A DNA stretch of 64,000 nt from Xanthomonas sp. GPE 39. Its GTDB lineage: Bacteria; Pseudomonadota; Gammaproteobacteria; Xanthomonadales; Xanthomonadaceae. The stretch is from assembly GCF_000963005.1 (NCBI RefSeq), contig NZ_JZHZ01000007.1, positions 3,451,468 to 3,515,467 of the forward strand, in the 5' to 3' direction. Shown here piece by piece: positions 28,474 to 37,824 of the stretch (the first letter of the stretch is position 1; every line of letters starts with the position of its first letter). Under the pieces are notes generated by a model. That model was not told where the DNA came from and ran no database searches. It saw only the letters and a list, made by a program, of their open reading frames with translations. A program made the translations under genes and the position numbers.

Positions 28474-29796
28474 ATGACGCGCACGCGATTGCGGTCCCTG
28501 TCGATGCTCCTGCTGTGCGCCGCGTTTCCTTGTCACGCGCTGGATGCGGTGGCGGTGAAGCAGCAGGTGGACGGTGTGCTCGAACAGCATTATCCGCAGC
28601 TTGAGGCTCTATACAAAAGCGTGCACCAGCATCCCGAGCTCGGCTTCGAGGAAACCACGACCGCGCAACGGCTTGCCAAGCAGATGCGCGCGCTAGGCTT
28701 TCAAGTCAACGAGGGTGTCGGCAAGACCGGATTGGTGGCGATCTATCGCAACGGTCCCGGACCGACGGTCATGGTGCGCACCGAACTGGATGCGCTGCCG
28801 ATGCGCGAAACCACCGGCCTGGCATACGCCAGCACCGTACATTTGCAGTCCAAGGATCGGGACACCTACGTGGCACACAGTTGCGGCCACGACATCCACA
28901 TGGCGATCTGGGTCGGCACGGCCACGGCATTGCTGCAACTGCGCACGCAGTGGCACGGCACGCTGATGTTCATCGCACAGCCGGCGGAGGAGAAGGGTCG
29001 CGGCGCGCAGGCGATGCTCGACGACGGCCTTTTCGCCCGGTTCGGCAAACCGGACTATGGCTTCGCGCTGCATGTCGGCCCGAGTCCGTATGGTCACGTC
29101 TACTACAAACCCGGCGCGGTGACTTCCAACTCCGACTCGCTTGAGGTGGTGTTCGAAGGCAAGGGCGGGCACGCGGCGATGCCGGCGGCGACGATCGACC
29201 CGATTCTCATCGCCGCGCGCTTCGTGGTCGACGTGCAGAGCGTCATCAGCCGCGAAAAAGATCCGGCCGCATTCGGCGTGGTCAGCATCGGCACGTTCAA
29301 CGCGGGCACTACAGGCAACATCATCCCCGACCGCGCGCAACTACGCGGCACCATTCGCAGTGACGATCCGCAGGTCCGCGACAAGTTGCTCGACGGCGTG
29401 CGCCGCACCGCGCTGGCCAGCGCCCAGATGGCCGGCGCACCCGTGCCACAGATCGCGCTGGGTGAGCACGGTTCCAAGGCGGTGATTAACGATGCGGCGC
29501 TCGCCGAGCGCACCGGCGCGGTGTTCGCGCAGGCGTTCGGAAGCAATGCCGAGCACCAGAGCGAACCGAGCGCGGCCAGCGAAGATTACTCGGCCTTCAT
29601 CGCCGCCGGCGTGCCGTCGTTTTATTTCGGGATCGGTGGGCTCGACCCACAGTGGCTGCAACAGGCCAAGCAAAAAGGCGAGCGCATTCCGATCAACCAT
29701 TCGCCGGATTTCGCGCCAGTCCCACAGCCGAGCATCCGCACGGGCGTGGAAGCGATGACGCTGGCGGTCATGAACGCGATGCCGCCAGCACCCTGA
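28474..29796 (+). CDS. Exported M20D-family amidohydrolase
   Basis: 440 residues with a signal peptide (SMLLLCAAFPCHALDA). The peptidase M20/M40 hippurate-hydrolase type is evident: QHPELGFEET, the metal-ligand motif SCGHDIHM (Cys137, His139, His142), QPAEEKGRGAQAM with Glu172/Glu173, and the dimerisation domain GKGGHAAMPAATIDPI. Such enzymes cleave N-acyl or N-aminoacyl amino acids; being exported, this one would act in the periplasm on peptide or acyl-amino-acid substrates. ATG 28474 begins the signal peptide directly. Confidence 0.92.
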   Translation: MTRTRLRSLSMLLLCAAFPCHALDAVAVKQQVDGVLEQHYPQLEALYKSVHQHPELGFEETTTAQRLAKQMRALGFQVNEGVGKTGLVAIYRNGPGPTVMVRTELDALPMRETTGLAYASTVHLQSKDRDTYVAHSCGHDIHMAIWVGTATALLQLRTQWHGTLMFIAQPAEEKGRGAQAMLDDGLFARFGKPDYGFALHVGPSPYGHVYYKPGAVTSNSDSLEVVFEGKGGHAAMPAATIDPILIAARFVVDVQSVISREKDPAAFGVVSIGTFNAGTTGNIIPDRAQLRGTIRSDDPQVRDKLLDGVRRTALASAQMAGAPVPQIALGEHGSKAVINDAALAERTGAVFAQAFGSNAEHQSEPSAASEDYSAFIAAGVPSFYFGIGGLDPQWLQQAKQKGERIPINHSPDFAPVPQPSIRTGVEAMTLAVMNAMPPAP

Positions 29797-29845
29797 GCGT
29801 CGCGGCGGCTGGCGCTTAGCCAGGGCGCCGCGCGCGGATGGCACT

Positions 29846-30853
29846 TCAAAAGTTATTGTCACCGTCCAGGATGCGGCCGAAGTTGCCCAGCACCGAGCCT
29901 TCGTCGCGGCTCTGCCTGCCGCCCTGCGGCGCGGCGGCGAACATGCGCGCGGCCAAGCGCGAGAACGGTAGCGATTGCAGCCAGACCTTGCCGGGACCGG
30001 TCAGCGTGGCGAGGAACATGCCTTCGCCGCCGAAGAGCATGCTCTTGATCCCGCTGACCGCACGCACGTCCATGTCCACCGTGGCATGGAAAGCGACCAC
30101 GCAGCCGGTATCCACTTCCACGCGCTCGCCAGCGGCCAATTCGCGTTCGACCACGCAACCACCGGCATGCACGAACACCCAACCATCGCCCTCCAGCTTC
30201 TGCATGACGAAGCCTTCGCCGCCGAACAGGCCGGTCATGATCTTGCGTTGAAAGTGGATCCCCAGCGACACCCCGCGCGCACCAGCCAGGAAGCTGTCCT
30301 TTTGGCAAATCAAGCAACCGCCGTGCTGATCCAGCTTCATCGCCAACACCGTGCCGGGATACGGCGCGGCGAAGGCGACCTTGGCCTTGCCGTGACCCTG
30401 GTGGGTGAACACGGTGGTGAACAGGGTCGCGCCCGTCACCAGGCGTTTGCCTGCCGAGAGCAATTTGCCCATCAGCCCGCCTTGGTTGGCGGAGCCATCG
30501 CCGAACACGGTATCCATCTGCACGGCGGTGTCCTTGAACATCAGCGCGCCGGCTTCGGCCACCGCGCTTTCGCCGGGGTCCAGTTCGATCTCCACGAACT
30601 GCATCTCGTGGCCGACGATGCGGTAGTCGATGGCATCGGATCCGCCGCCAGGCAGCGGTGGCAACTCCGGCGGCATGCCGCTGGTGCCGCTGTCGCGCAG
30701 GGCGTCGATCCGCTCCACCGGCTGCCAATTGCTCTGGCCCTGGCACCAGGCCAGGGCGTTGGGGTGATTGCGCGCGAACGCGATGGCAGCGGCGGTGTCG
30801 AACGGCCCGGAGCGAGCCTGTTCGCTGCCGGTCAAAAAGTACCACTGAGGCAT
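29846..30853 (-). CDS. TIGR00266/AIM24 family protein with N-terminal GYF-like domain
   Basis: 335 residues. The N-terminal ~60 residues look like a GYF_2 domain (MPQWYFLTGSEQARSGPFDT and ALAWCQGQSNWQPV). The rest (about 75-310) is a TIGR00266 beta-helix: EIELDPGESAVAEAGALMFK, GLFGGEGFVMQKLEGDGWVF and SMLFGGEGMFLATLTGPGKV, where the paired GGEG repeats are typical. Function of the family is unclear. It ends convergently with the amidohydrolase gene and is co-directional with the terC-like gene upstream. Confidence 0.88.
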   Translation of the reverse strand: MPQWYFLTGSEQARSGPFDTAAAIAFARNHPNALAWCQGQSNWQPVERIDALRDSGTSGMPPELPPLPGGGSDAIDYRIVGHEMQFVEIELDPGESAVAEAGALMFKDTAVQMDTVFGDGSANQGGLMGKLLSAGKRLVTGATLFTTVFTHQGHGKAKVAFAAPYPGTVLAMKLDQHGGCLICQKDSFLAGARGVSLGIHFQRKIMTGLFGGEGFVMQKLEGDGWVFVHAGGCVVERELAAGERVEVDTGCVVAFHATVDMDVRAVSGIKSMLFGGEGMFLATLTGPGKVWLQSLPFSRLAARMFAAAPQGGRQSRDEGSVLGNFGRILDGDNNF

Positions 30854-30907
30854 GTCTGCAAGTCCTTGGCGGAAGTCGGCACCCAGTCTAGCCTGCGGCT
30901 GACAGAC

Positions 30908-31861
30908 TCAATGCGCCAACTTGGGCGGACGCAGCAGACTCAGCACCACGGTGGCACTCATCACCCCCACTACCGCGCTCAGCGACACCCATACCGGAAT
31001 CTTGTACAGGTCGATGATCAACATCTTGATGCCGATAAACACCAATACGATTGCCAGACCATAAGGCAGCAGGTGGAAGCGCTCGGCCATGCCGGCCAGC
31101 AGAAAGAACATCGCGCGCAGGCCCAACACCGCGAACACGTTGGAGGTCAGCACGATGAACGGGTCGGTGGTGATCGCAAAGATCGCCGGGATGCTGTCCA
31201 CCGCGAAGATCACATCGGTGATGGCGATCAGGATCAGCACCGCGAACAACGGGGTGAACCAGCGCTTGCCTTCCTGGGTCAGACTCAGCGCGTTACCGTG
31301 GTACTGCGTGGTCAGACGCAGGTGTTTGCGCATGAAGCGCAGCACCGGGTTGGCTTCTAGGTCTGGTTGCTTGCCCGCCGAATACCACATCTTGATGCCG
31401 GTCAGCAGCAAGAACGCACCGAACACGTACAGCAACCAGTGGAATTTGCTCAGCAAGACCGAGCCGGCGAAGATCATCGCCACGCGCAGTACGATCGCGC
31501 CGAGCACGCCGATGACCAACACGCGCTGACGCTGTTCCTCCGGCACCGCGAAGTAGCCCATGAGCATCAGGAACACGAAAATGTTGTCGACCGCCAGCGA
31601 TTTTTCAACCAGATAGCCGGTCAGAAACTCCAGCGCACGGCTATTGCCGGTGGTCGGGTCGATCGTCTCGCGCAGGTACCACCACAGTCCGGCATTGAAC
31701 GCCATGGCCAGGGCGATCCAGCCCAGACTCCACCATAACGCCTCCTTGAACGTGACCTTGTGCGGGCCACCGTGGCGCATCAGCACCAGGTCCACCAGCA
31801 GCGCCACGACCACCACGGTCGCGAAACCGCTCCACAACCACACGTTGCCTATCGTTTGCAT
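30908..31861 (-). CDS. alx: TerC/Alx family membrane transporter, likely manganese exporter
   Basis: A 317-residue polytopic membrane protein of the TerC family. Conserved acidic membrane motifs are present: LEFLTGYLVEKSLAVDNIFV and ITDVIFAVDSIPAIFAIT. The ATG at 31861 begins MQTIGNVWLWSGF; the open frame upstream covers the leader RNA. The leader carries a yybP-ykoY riboswitch, the element that controls Mn2+-responsive alx in E. coli, so Mn2+ efflux is the best assignment (mixed sequence evidence and family knowledge). Confidence 0.93.
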   Translation of the reverse strand: MQTIGNVWLWSGFATVVVVALLVDLVLMRHGGPHKVTFKEALWWSLGWIALAMAFNAGLWWYLRETIDPTTGNSRALEFLTGYLVEKSLAVDNIFVFLMLMGYFAVPEEQRQRVLVIGVLGAIVLRVAMIFAGSVLLSKFHWLLYVFGAFLLLTGIKMWYSAGKQPDLEANPVLRFMRKHLRLTTQYHGNALSLTQEGKRWFTPLFAVLILIAITDVIFAVDSIPAIFAITTDPFIVLTSNVFAVLGLRAMFFLLAGMAERFHLLPYGLAIVLVFIGIKMLIIDLYKIPVWVSLSAVVGVMSATVVLSLLRPPKLAH

Positions 31862-31949
31862 TGGGAATTTTCCGTCAGTGAACAGGGAAACTCGGGGCCG
31901 TGATGGCGTCAGCGTTCCGGACGGAGACGACGATGTCGTCCAGGGAATG

Positions 31950-31970
31950 CCTTCGCCGCAGCGGCGAAGG
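31950..31970 (-). terminator. Expression-platform hairpin of the Mn riboswitch
   Basis: CCTTCGCCGC and GCGGCGAAGG are perfectly complementary around a minimal loop and overlap the 3' GACCTT strand of the aptamer. Aptamer closure and this hairpin therefore compete, as needed for a switch. The run after it (CATTCC on the minus strand) is only weakly T-rich, so Rho-dependent or translational control is also possible. Confidence 0.7.
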
Positions 31971-32060
31971 TCTCGCTCGCAGCCGGCGATCCGGCTGCCG
32001 TTGCACCGGAGCCCGCAGGCTCGAATTGACGGCGACAACGTTGGGAGCTACTCCCCTTCT
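31965..32060 (-). ncRNA. yybP-ykoY manganese riboswitch
   Basis: On the minus strand, between rlmI and the terC-like gene, the conserved elements occur in order: GGGGAGTAGC (32056-32047), GTCGCCGTCAA, the paired CCGG-TGCAACGG-CAGCCGG region, and the 3' hallmark GCGAGCGAGACCTT (about 31979-31966). A perfect hairpin follows directly. This matches the Rfam-type yybP-ykoY family, which senses Mn2+ and switches on exporters. Confidence 0.88.
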
Positions 32061-32119
32061 GCCTGCATTCTTGCCGCAGCCAGCCAACGAGGTCAATCCG
32101 GGCGGCTACAATATCGTTC

Positions 32120-33301
32120 ATGAATACGTCTCTGCCTATTGTCCGCCTCAAGAACGCCTGGCGTTCCAGTCATCCGTGGATCTTCCAGAAACTGGTCGAA
32201 AAACCCGCCGCCAAACCCAAGCCGGGGGCGCTGGTGGACGTAGTCGGGGTGGACGGCGTGTGGATCGGTCGCGGTTTCTACAATGGACATTCGCGCATCG
32301 CCGTGCGCATTCTCGAAACCGATCCGGACATCGCCATCGACGAACACTGGTTCGCGCGCAAGATCGCCGGCGCGGTGGCGCTGCGCCGCGAGGTACTCAA
32401 GCTCGACGCGGTCAGCGACGCCTGGCGAGTGGTGCACGCCGAGGGCGACGGCTTGTCCGGGCTGGTGGTGGACCGCTATGGCGATCTGCTCGTGGTGGAG
32501 TTCTTCAGCGCCGGCATGTTCCGCCACCGCGAGTGGATCTATGCCGCGCTGCGCGCGCAGTTTCCTGGCGCGCGGTTTTATAGCTTCGCCGAGGAGCATG
32601 TGCAGAAGCAGGAGAGCTTCGATTACCGCCCCGTCTCCAGCAGCGGCGAGCGCCCGGAGCCGGCGATCATCAGCGAGTACGGCGTGCGCTTCCGTGCCGA
32701 TCCGGCCGGCGCGCACAAGACCGGCTTCTTTGCCGACCAGCGCGAGAACCGCCAGTGGCTGAGCCAGCAGGTGCAAGGCAAGCGCGTGCTCGATCTGTGC
32801 TGCAACACTGGCGGTTTCGCGGTGTACGCGCAGGTACGCGGGGCGGCCGAGGTGGTCGGCGTGGACATCGACCAGGATGTGATCGAAATCGCCAAGGGCA
32901 ATGCGCGGCTCAACGAGGTGCGTCCCAAGTTCGTGCAGGCCGACATCTTCCCTTACCTGCGCGACGCCGCCGCACGCGGCGACCAATACGACGTGGTGAT
33001 CCTGGACCCGGCCAAGATGACCCGCGACCGCGACCAGGTGATCCCGGCGCTGAAGAAATATCTGGACATGAATAAGCTGGCTCTGGGTGTGGTCGCCCCA
33101 GGCGGATTGTTTGCCACGTTCTCTTGCACCGGGCTAGTCGCCGAGCACGAGTTCTTGGACATGCTGCGCCGCGCCGCGTATTTCTCCGGGCGTACCATAC
33201 AGATCCTGAAGGTCGCCGGCGCTGGCGCCGACCATCCGTTCATGGCGCACGTGCAGGAATCGCGCTACCTCAAGGCGGTGTTCTGCCGGGTGCTGGACTG
33301 A
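32120..33301 (+). CDS. rlmI: 23S rRNA (cytosine) methyltransferase, RlmI type
   Basis: 393 residues: N-terminal PUA domain (1-70, RLKNAWRSSHPWIFQKLVEK), an RRM-like linker, and a class I SAM methyltransferase domain with VLDLCCNTGGFAVYA (motif I) and VVILDPAKMTRD (motif IV); the C-terminal GLFATFSCTGLV carries the catalytic Cys region. E. coli RlmI makes m5C1962 of 23S rRNA. ATG 32120 begins only 60 bases from the riboswitch on the other strand, so the two promoters must overlap. Confidence 0.92.
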   Translation: MNTSLPIVRLKNAWRSSHPWIFQKLVEKPAAKPKPGALVDVVGVDGVWIGRGFYNGHSRIAVRILETDPDIAIDEHWFARKIAGAVALRREVLKLDAVSDAWRVVHAEGDGLSGLVVDRYGDLLVVEFFSAGMFRHREWIYAALRAQFPGARFYSFAEEHVQKQESFDYRPVSSSGERPEPAIISEYGVRFRADPAGAHKTGFFADQRENRQWLSQQVQGKRVLDLCCNTGGFAVYAQVRGAAEVVGVDIDQDVIEIAKGNARLNEVRPKFVQADIFPYLRDAAARGDQYDVVILDPAKMTRDRDQVIPALKKYLDMNKLALGVVAPGGLFATFSCTGLVAEHEFLDMLRRAAYFSGRTIQILKVAGAGADHPFMAHVQESRYLKAVFCRVLD

Positions 33302-33320
33302 TCCAATGGGTCGGTCTGAT

Positions 33321-33354
33321 CGGTGAGCGGCGACACCAAGTGTGTCGCTCACCG
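33321..33354 (+). terminator. Hairpin after rlmI
   Basis: CGGTGAGCGGCGACAC (33321-33336) pairs with GTGTCGCTCACCG (33342-33354) with a 2-base bulge, 20 bases after the rlmI stop. Confidence 0.65.
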
Positions 33355-33878
33355 CAGAAGATGGCTGGCATTTCCAGCCAGAGCAGCGCGCGCCGATGCG
33401 CGCCGAATCGACACCCCGCGCCATACCGGCGGCAGCAATCCAGGCCGAGGTAGTCGCGCATTCGATTGCCAGGGCGCACACGTGGAATCACCGTGCCCAA
33501 CACCTGATAACGCTTACAACGTGGCTTGTATCACAGCTATCGGATGTCATTGCGTGCTTTGTTGCGGCGCAGTGTGACAAGCATCGAGATGAAAGATTAA
33601 GTTTGCCGCATCCTTTGATAGCGCTATCACTTTCGGCTGTGCGCCGAGCGGTACGTTGTGATCGGCAGGAACGGACGGCTCGCGTGGCGTTCGTGTTGCA
33701 AGCGTGCGCGTGATGCGCACGCTGCGCTTCGGGGGAAGGCGCCATCCAGCAATGGACAGTAAGGGGATGCACACGCAGGCATGTCGGGCAATGCGCGTCG
33801 CGTACCAGTGACAGCCGCGATACGGGCCATCGCCGCACTTGGCCTTGCTCGTTCGACTCCAGCACCGAGGACATTCAA
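33355..33878 (+). promoter_or_regulatory. Leader region of the TonB receptor operon with two LacI/GalR-like operators
   Basis: About 520 bases without a gene. The perfect 14-bp palindrome TGATAGCGCTATCA lies at 33616-33629, and TGATAACGCTTACA at 33505-33518 is the same pattern imperfectly (reverse TGTAAGCGTTATCA). Both have the central CG and half-sites of LacI/GalR-family operators and resemble sugar-regulon boxes known upstream of TonB receptors in Xanthomonas and Caulobacter. The receptor gene's GAGGA ribosome site is at about 33868-33872. Confidence 0.7.
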
Positions 33879-36800
33879 ATGCGTCAGCCGTTGAAGAAGT
33901 TCCGCTCCAGCGCCATGTTCACCTTCATCGGCGGTGTGCTGGTGATCAATCCGGCATTCGCGCAGCAGGCCGCGCAGACACCGGCCGCAGAAACAACCAC
34001 CCCGCCCGCCAATGCCACCACGCTCGACACGGTCAGCGTCACCGGCATGCGCAACAGTCTGAATCAGTCGATGGGGATCAAGCGCGACAACGTCGGCGTG
34101 GTCGATGCGATCAGCGCCGAGGACATCGGCAAGTTTCCCGATACCAACCTGGCCGAATCGTTGCAGCGCATCACCGGCATCTCGATCGAACGCCGCGATG
34201 GCGAAGGTGCCCAGGTCACTGCGCGTGGTTTCGGGCCACAGTTCAATACCGTGACCCTCAACGGACGTCAGATTCCCGGTGCCGATGCGTTCGGCGCGCC
34301 CGGCGCAGCGCCGATCGGTGGTGTGGATGGCGGCACCCGCGCGTTCAACTTCGCCCAACTGGCTTCCGAAGCGATCAGCGGCCTGGAGGTCTACAAGACC
34401 AGCCGCGCCAACGCGCCGAGCGGCGGTATCGGCGCCACCATCAATATCCTCACCGACCGGCCATTCAATCATCAGGGCACCGTCGCCAGCGCCGGCGTCA
34501 AGGCGGCCTACGACACTTCACAGCCGTTCACCCACAAGCTCACCCCGGAGTTGTCCGGCATCTTCAGCTACACCAACCCGGACAAGACCTGGGGAATCGG
34601 CCTGAGCGGCAGTTACCAGAAGCGACGCGGCGGCTCGGTGCAGTCGACCGAGAACGCCTGGAACATCCAGCGCTGGACTGGCAACGAACCGGCGCTGCGG
34701 CCGGGCGCGAACGTACAGAACGCCCCGCAGATCGGCCAGCTCTACGGCATGCCCAACGACGTGCGCTATGCCTTCGCCGATTTCGAGCGCGAACGCCTCA
34801 ACGGCCAGGCCGTGCTGCAGTTCGCACCGACCGATAGCCTGACCCTGACCCTGGACTACACCTACTCGACCAACAAGATCACCGAGAACCGCGGCGAACA
34901 GGGCATGTGGCTGCAGCGTGCCAACAGCTTCACCGATTTGACCTTCGACACCGGTCAGGCGGTGGCCACCCCGGTGTATCTGCGCGATGTGCCCGACGGT
35001 GCAAAGGACTTCGGCATGGAACAAGAGCGCAGCATGCAGAAATACAAACTGGGCTCACTTGGTTTCAACGCCGATTGGCAGGCCGCCGACCGCCTGCGCT
35101 TGACCTTCGATGCGCACGACTCCAAAAGCCAGAGCCTGCCCAACGACCCACTCACCGGCGGCAGCGCCACCTACTTCAGCTTCGCCGGCACCAACAACTG
35201 CAGCAACGGCCCGCAATGCGGTGGGCAATGGGCGCAGGAACTGCGCTTCAACAACGGCCTGCCGATCGGGACCCGCACGTGGTATCCGAGCGCGGCCGAT
35301 TCGCTGGCCGGCACCAACGGGGTGGTCAACCAGCCGTTCACGCCCGCCGAACTGGGCTCGCAAGTGCTGCGTATCTATTACCAGAGCCAAGTGACCGAGG
35401 TGAAGGAAGGACGCGTCGATGGTCAGTGGGATTTCGACAACGGCCGTTTCCAGTTCGGCGTGGACGACGCCAAGACCACCACGCATCGGCGCATCAGCGA
35501 CAGTTACGCCGGCTTGGGCGATTGGAGCGTGTCCAATGCCGGCAACGAACCCGGCATGGTGGCGCTGTTGCAGCCGGTGAGCATCACCGGCCTGTTCAAC
35601 GATTTCAATACCGCCGGCATTGCCTCCAGCGCCTGGCGCGGCAACGCCGACCAATTGGCGCAGTGGGGCGCCAATGCCTACGGTGTGGGTACGCGCTACA
35701 ACAACCACTTCAGCACCGACAATCAGGTCACCGAGAAAACCCGTGCCGCGTACATGCAAGTGGAATTGGACGGCCATCTCGGCAACATGAGCACCAATAC
35801 CCGCGTCGGCGTGCGTTACGAAAAAACCGATGTCGTCGCCACAGCCATGGTCGCCACGCCGGTGGCGCTGGAGTGGCAATCCAACAACGATTTCCAGTTG
35901 CTGCGTTCCAGCGACGTGCAACCCTTCAGCGAGAAGCACAGCTACAGCTACGTGCTGCCGAATCTGGACTTCAGCATCAACTTCACCGATGCGCTGAAGG
36001 GCCGCGCTTCGTTCGGCCAAAGCATCGCGCGTGCGCCATACAACAACCTGGTGCCTGGGCCGACGCCTGGCACTCCGAGCGGCTCGGTCCTCATCAATCC
36101 CTCCACGCGTGCCGCCGGCAGCGCGCAAAACCCCAGCCTGGACCCGTTGAAATCCAACAACGTGGACTTGGCGCTGGAGTGGTATTTCGCCGATACCAGC
36201 TATGTCTCGATGACGTTCTGGGACAAGCGCGTGTCCAACTTCATCGGCACCAGCGTCAACCGCGAAAACTTGTACGGGCTGCGCGATCCCACCTCCGGCC
36301 CGGACGCGCAGACTGCGCTGGCGTTCCTGCGCAGCGGTGCCTGTGCAGCGCAGGTCGCCGCCGCCGGTGGCGACGCCACTTCGGCGTGTTCGGCCAATGA
36401 CACCTCGCTCTTCTCCACCGTGGCGTTGTTGCGCAATGCGGCGAAGACAGGCGGATTAGCCGCCTACAACGGCAGTTCGGCGCAAAGCCTGGCGCTGGAG
36501 AACGCCTACGACCTGGTCGGCCAGGCCAACGATCCATTGTACGAATTCGATGTCTCACGCCCGGTCAACCAGAACAAGGCGCATATCCACGGTTGGGAAC
36601 TGGGCGGGCAGTACTTCTTCGGCGACACCGGCTTCGGCGTCTATGCCAACTACACCATCGTCAAGGGCGATGTCGGCTTCAACAATACCGTGCTGGACCG
36701 CGACCAATTCGCATTGCTCGGCCTCAGCAACACCGCCAATGCCATGCTGATGTACGAAAAACACGGCTGGACCGCGCGCCTGGCCTGGAACTGGCGCGAC

Positions 36801-37037
36801 AAGTACCTGATCGCCGCCAACCAGGACGGCTCCAACCGCAACCCGTATTACGTCGAACCGTACAAGCAACTGGACCTGAGCGTGAGTTACGCGATCACCG
36901 ACAAGCTGTCGATCGGCTTTGAAGGAATCAACCTCACCAGCGAGGATGTCCGCTGGCATGGGCGTTCGCAAAAGCAGATCATCAAGCTCATCGACCAAAG
37001 CCCGCGCTACACGGTGGGTGTCCGTTATACCTTTTGA
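33879..37037 (+). CDS. TonB-dependent outer-membrane receptor (TonB-Xanth-Caul type)
   Basis: 1052 residues. Signal peptide (FTFIGGVLVINPAFAQ), a Pro/Ala/Thr-rich stretch, a TonB-box-like TLDTVSVTGMRNSL (about 48-61), a plug domain with PDTNLAESLQRITGISIERR and VTARGFGPQFNTVTLNGRQI, then a large barrel ending in the aromatic sequence YTVGVRYTF. The type is common in carbohydrate-utilisation loci of Xanthomonas and Caulobacter. It leads a four-gene operon with SapC, cupin and halogenase proteins; the upstream LacI-like boxes support a sugar-derived substrate. The exact ligand is unknown. Confidence 0.95.
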   Translation: MRQPLKKFRSSAMFTFIGGVLVINPAFAQQAAQTPAAETTTPPANATTLDTVSVTGMRNSLNQSMGIKRDNVGVVDAISAEDIGKFPDTNLAESLQRITGISIERRDGEGAQVTARGFGPQFNTVTLNGRQIPGADAFGAPGAAPIGGVDGGTRAFNFAQLASEAISGLEVYKTSRANAPSGGIGATINILTDRPFNHQGTVASAGVKAAYDTSQPFTHKLTPELSGIFSYTNPDKTWGIGLSGSYQKRRGGSVQSTENAWNIQRWTGNEPALRPGANVQNAPQIGQLYGMPNDVRYAFADFERERLNGQAVLQFAPTDSLTLTLDYTYSTNKITENRGEQGMWLQRANSFTDLTFDTGQAVATPVYLRDVPDGAKDFGMEQERSMQKYKLGSLGFNADWQAADRLRLTFDAHDSKSQSLPNDPLTGGSATYFSFAGTNNCSNGPQCGGQWAQELRFNNGLPIGTRTWYPSAADSLAGTNGVVNQPFTPAELGSQVLRIYYQSQVTEVKEGRVDGQWDFDNGRFQFGVDDAKTTTHRRISDSYAGLGDWSVSNAGNEPGMVALLQPVSITGLFNDFNTAGIASSAWRGNADQLAQWGANAYGVGTRYNNHFSTDNQVTEKTRAAYMQVELDGHLGNMSTNTRVGVRYEKTDVVATAMVATPVALEWQSNNDFQLLRSSDVQPFSEKHSYSYVLPNLDFSINFTDALKGRASFGQSIARAPYNNLVPGPTPGTPSGSVLINPSTRAAGSAQNPSLDPLKSNNVDLALEWYFADTSYVSMTFWDKRVSNFIGTSVNRENLYGLRDPTSGPDAQTALAFLRSGACAAQVAAAGGDATSACSANDTSLFSTVALLRNAAKTGGLAAYNGSSAQSLALENAYDLVGQANDPLYEFDVSRPVNQNKAHIHGWELGGQYFFGDTGFGVYANYTIVKGDVGFNNTVLDRDQFALLGLSNTANAMLMYEKHGWTARLAWNWRDKYLIAANQDGSNRNPYYVEPYKQLDLSVSYAITDKLSIGFEGINLTSEDVRWHGRSQKQIIKLIDQSPRYTVGVRYTF

Positions 37038-37074
37038 GCGACACCGGCAGGGTTAACGCCAAGCTAGAACATCG

Positions 37075-37824
37075 ATGGCCCGATTCGAACTGCTCAACAA
37101 TGTGACCCATCAGGATCTGCGCGTGATCCTGCGCTTTGGCGCCGCGTTCGGCGACGCCATCGGGATGGTGCAGGCATTTCCGACCGAGTTCGCCGACCTG
37201 CAACGCGAATATCCAATTTTCCTGCGTAAAAATGCCAGCGGCAGTGGTTTCCACGCGGTAGCGCTGCTGGGCTTCGAAGCACAGGAAAATCTGTTCCTGC
37301 AAGACGAGCGCTGGAACGCGGCGTACCTGCCCGGAGCCATCGCCAAGGGTCCGTTCCTGATCGGCTTTCAAGAACGGCGCGAAGACGGCATCGCGCGACG
37401 CGAACCGGTGATCCATGTCGATCTGGAACATCCGCGAATCAGCCGCAGCGAAGGCGAATCGATCTTTCTGCCGCAGGGCGGACACAGTGCCTACCTGGAG
37501 CACATCGTCAGCGTGCTGCGTGGCATCCACGATGGCGTGGAAGGCAGCGATGCGATGTTCGCCGCCTTCGATGCACTGGGCCTGATCCAGCCGCTACGCA
37601 TCGACGTCCAACTGGACAGCGCACACGCGGTGAATCTGGCCGGCTTGTATGGCATCGACCGCGAACGCCTGGCCGCGCTGGATGCCGCCGCATTGCACGG
37701 CCTGCATCGCGCCGGCTATCTGGAAGGCGCCTACCTGATCCTGGCATCGCTGCAGGCCATGCGCTGGCTGATGGCCGAGAAACAGCGTCGCTTGCAGCAA
37801 GGCAGCGCCATGGCCGCAGGATGA
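37075..37824 (+). CDS. SapC family protein
   Basis: 249-residue SapC (PF07277) protein: VTHQDLRVILRFGAAFGDAI, FPTEFADLQREYPIFLRKN, and FLIGFQERREDGIARREPVI are typical. Molecular function is not established; the family is repeatedly coded next to TonB receptors with tryptophan-halogenase-like enzymes. It starts 37 bases after the receptor and overlaps the cupin gene by the ATGA pair. Confidence 0.9.
   Translation: MARFELLNNVTHQDLRVILRFGAAFGDAIGMVQAFPTEFADLQREYPIFLRKNASGSGFHAVALLGFEAQENLFLQDERWNAAYLPGAIAKGPFLIGFQERREDGIARREPVIHVDLEHPRISRSEGESIFLPQGGHSAYLEHIVSVLRGIHDGVEGSDAMFAAFDALGLIQPLRIDVQLDSAHAVNLAGLYGIDRERLAALDAAALHGLHRAGYLEGAYLILASLQAMRWLMAEKQRRLQQGSAMAAG

Noticed and set aside
32093-32986. 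297-codon minus-strand frame antisense to rlmI
   Set aside because: No motif; rlmI on the plus strand has clear SAM-methyltransferase motifs.
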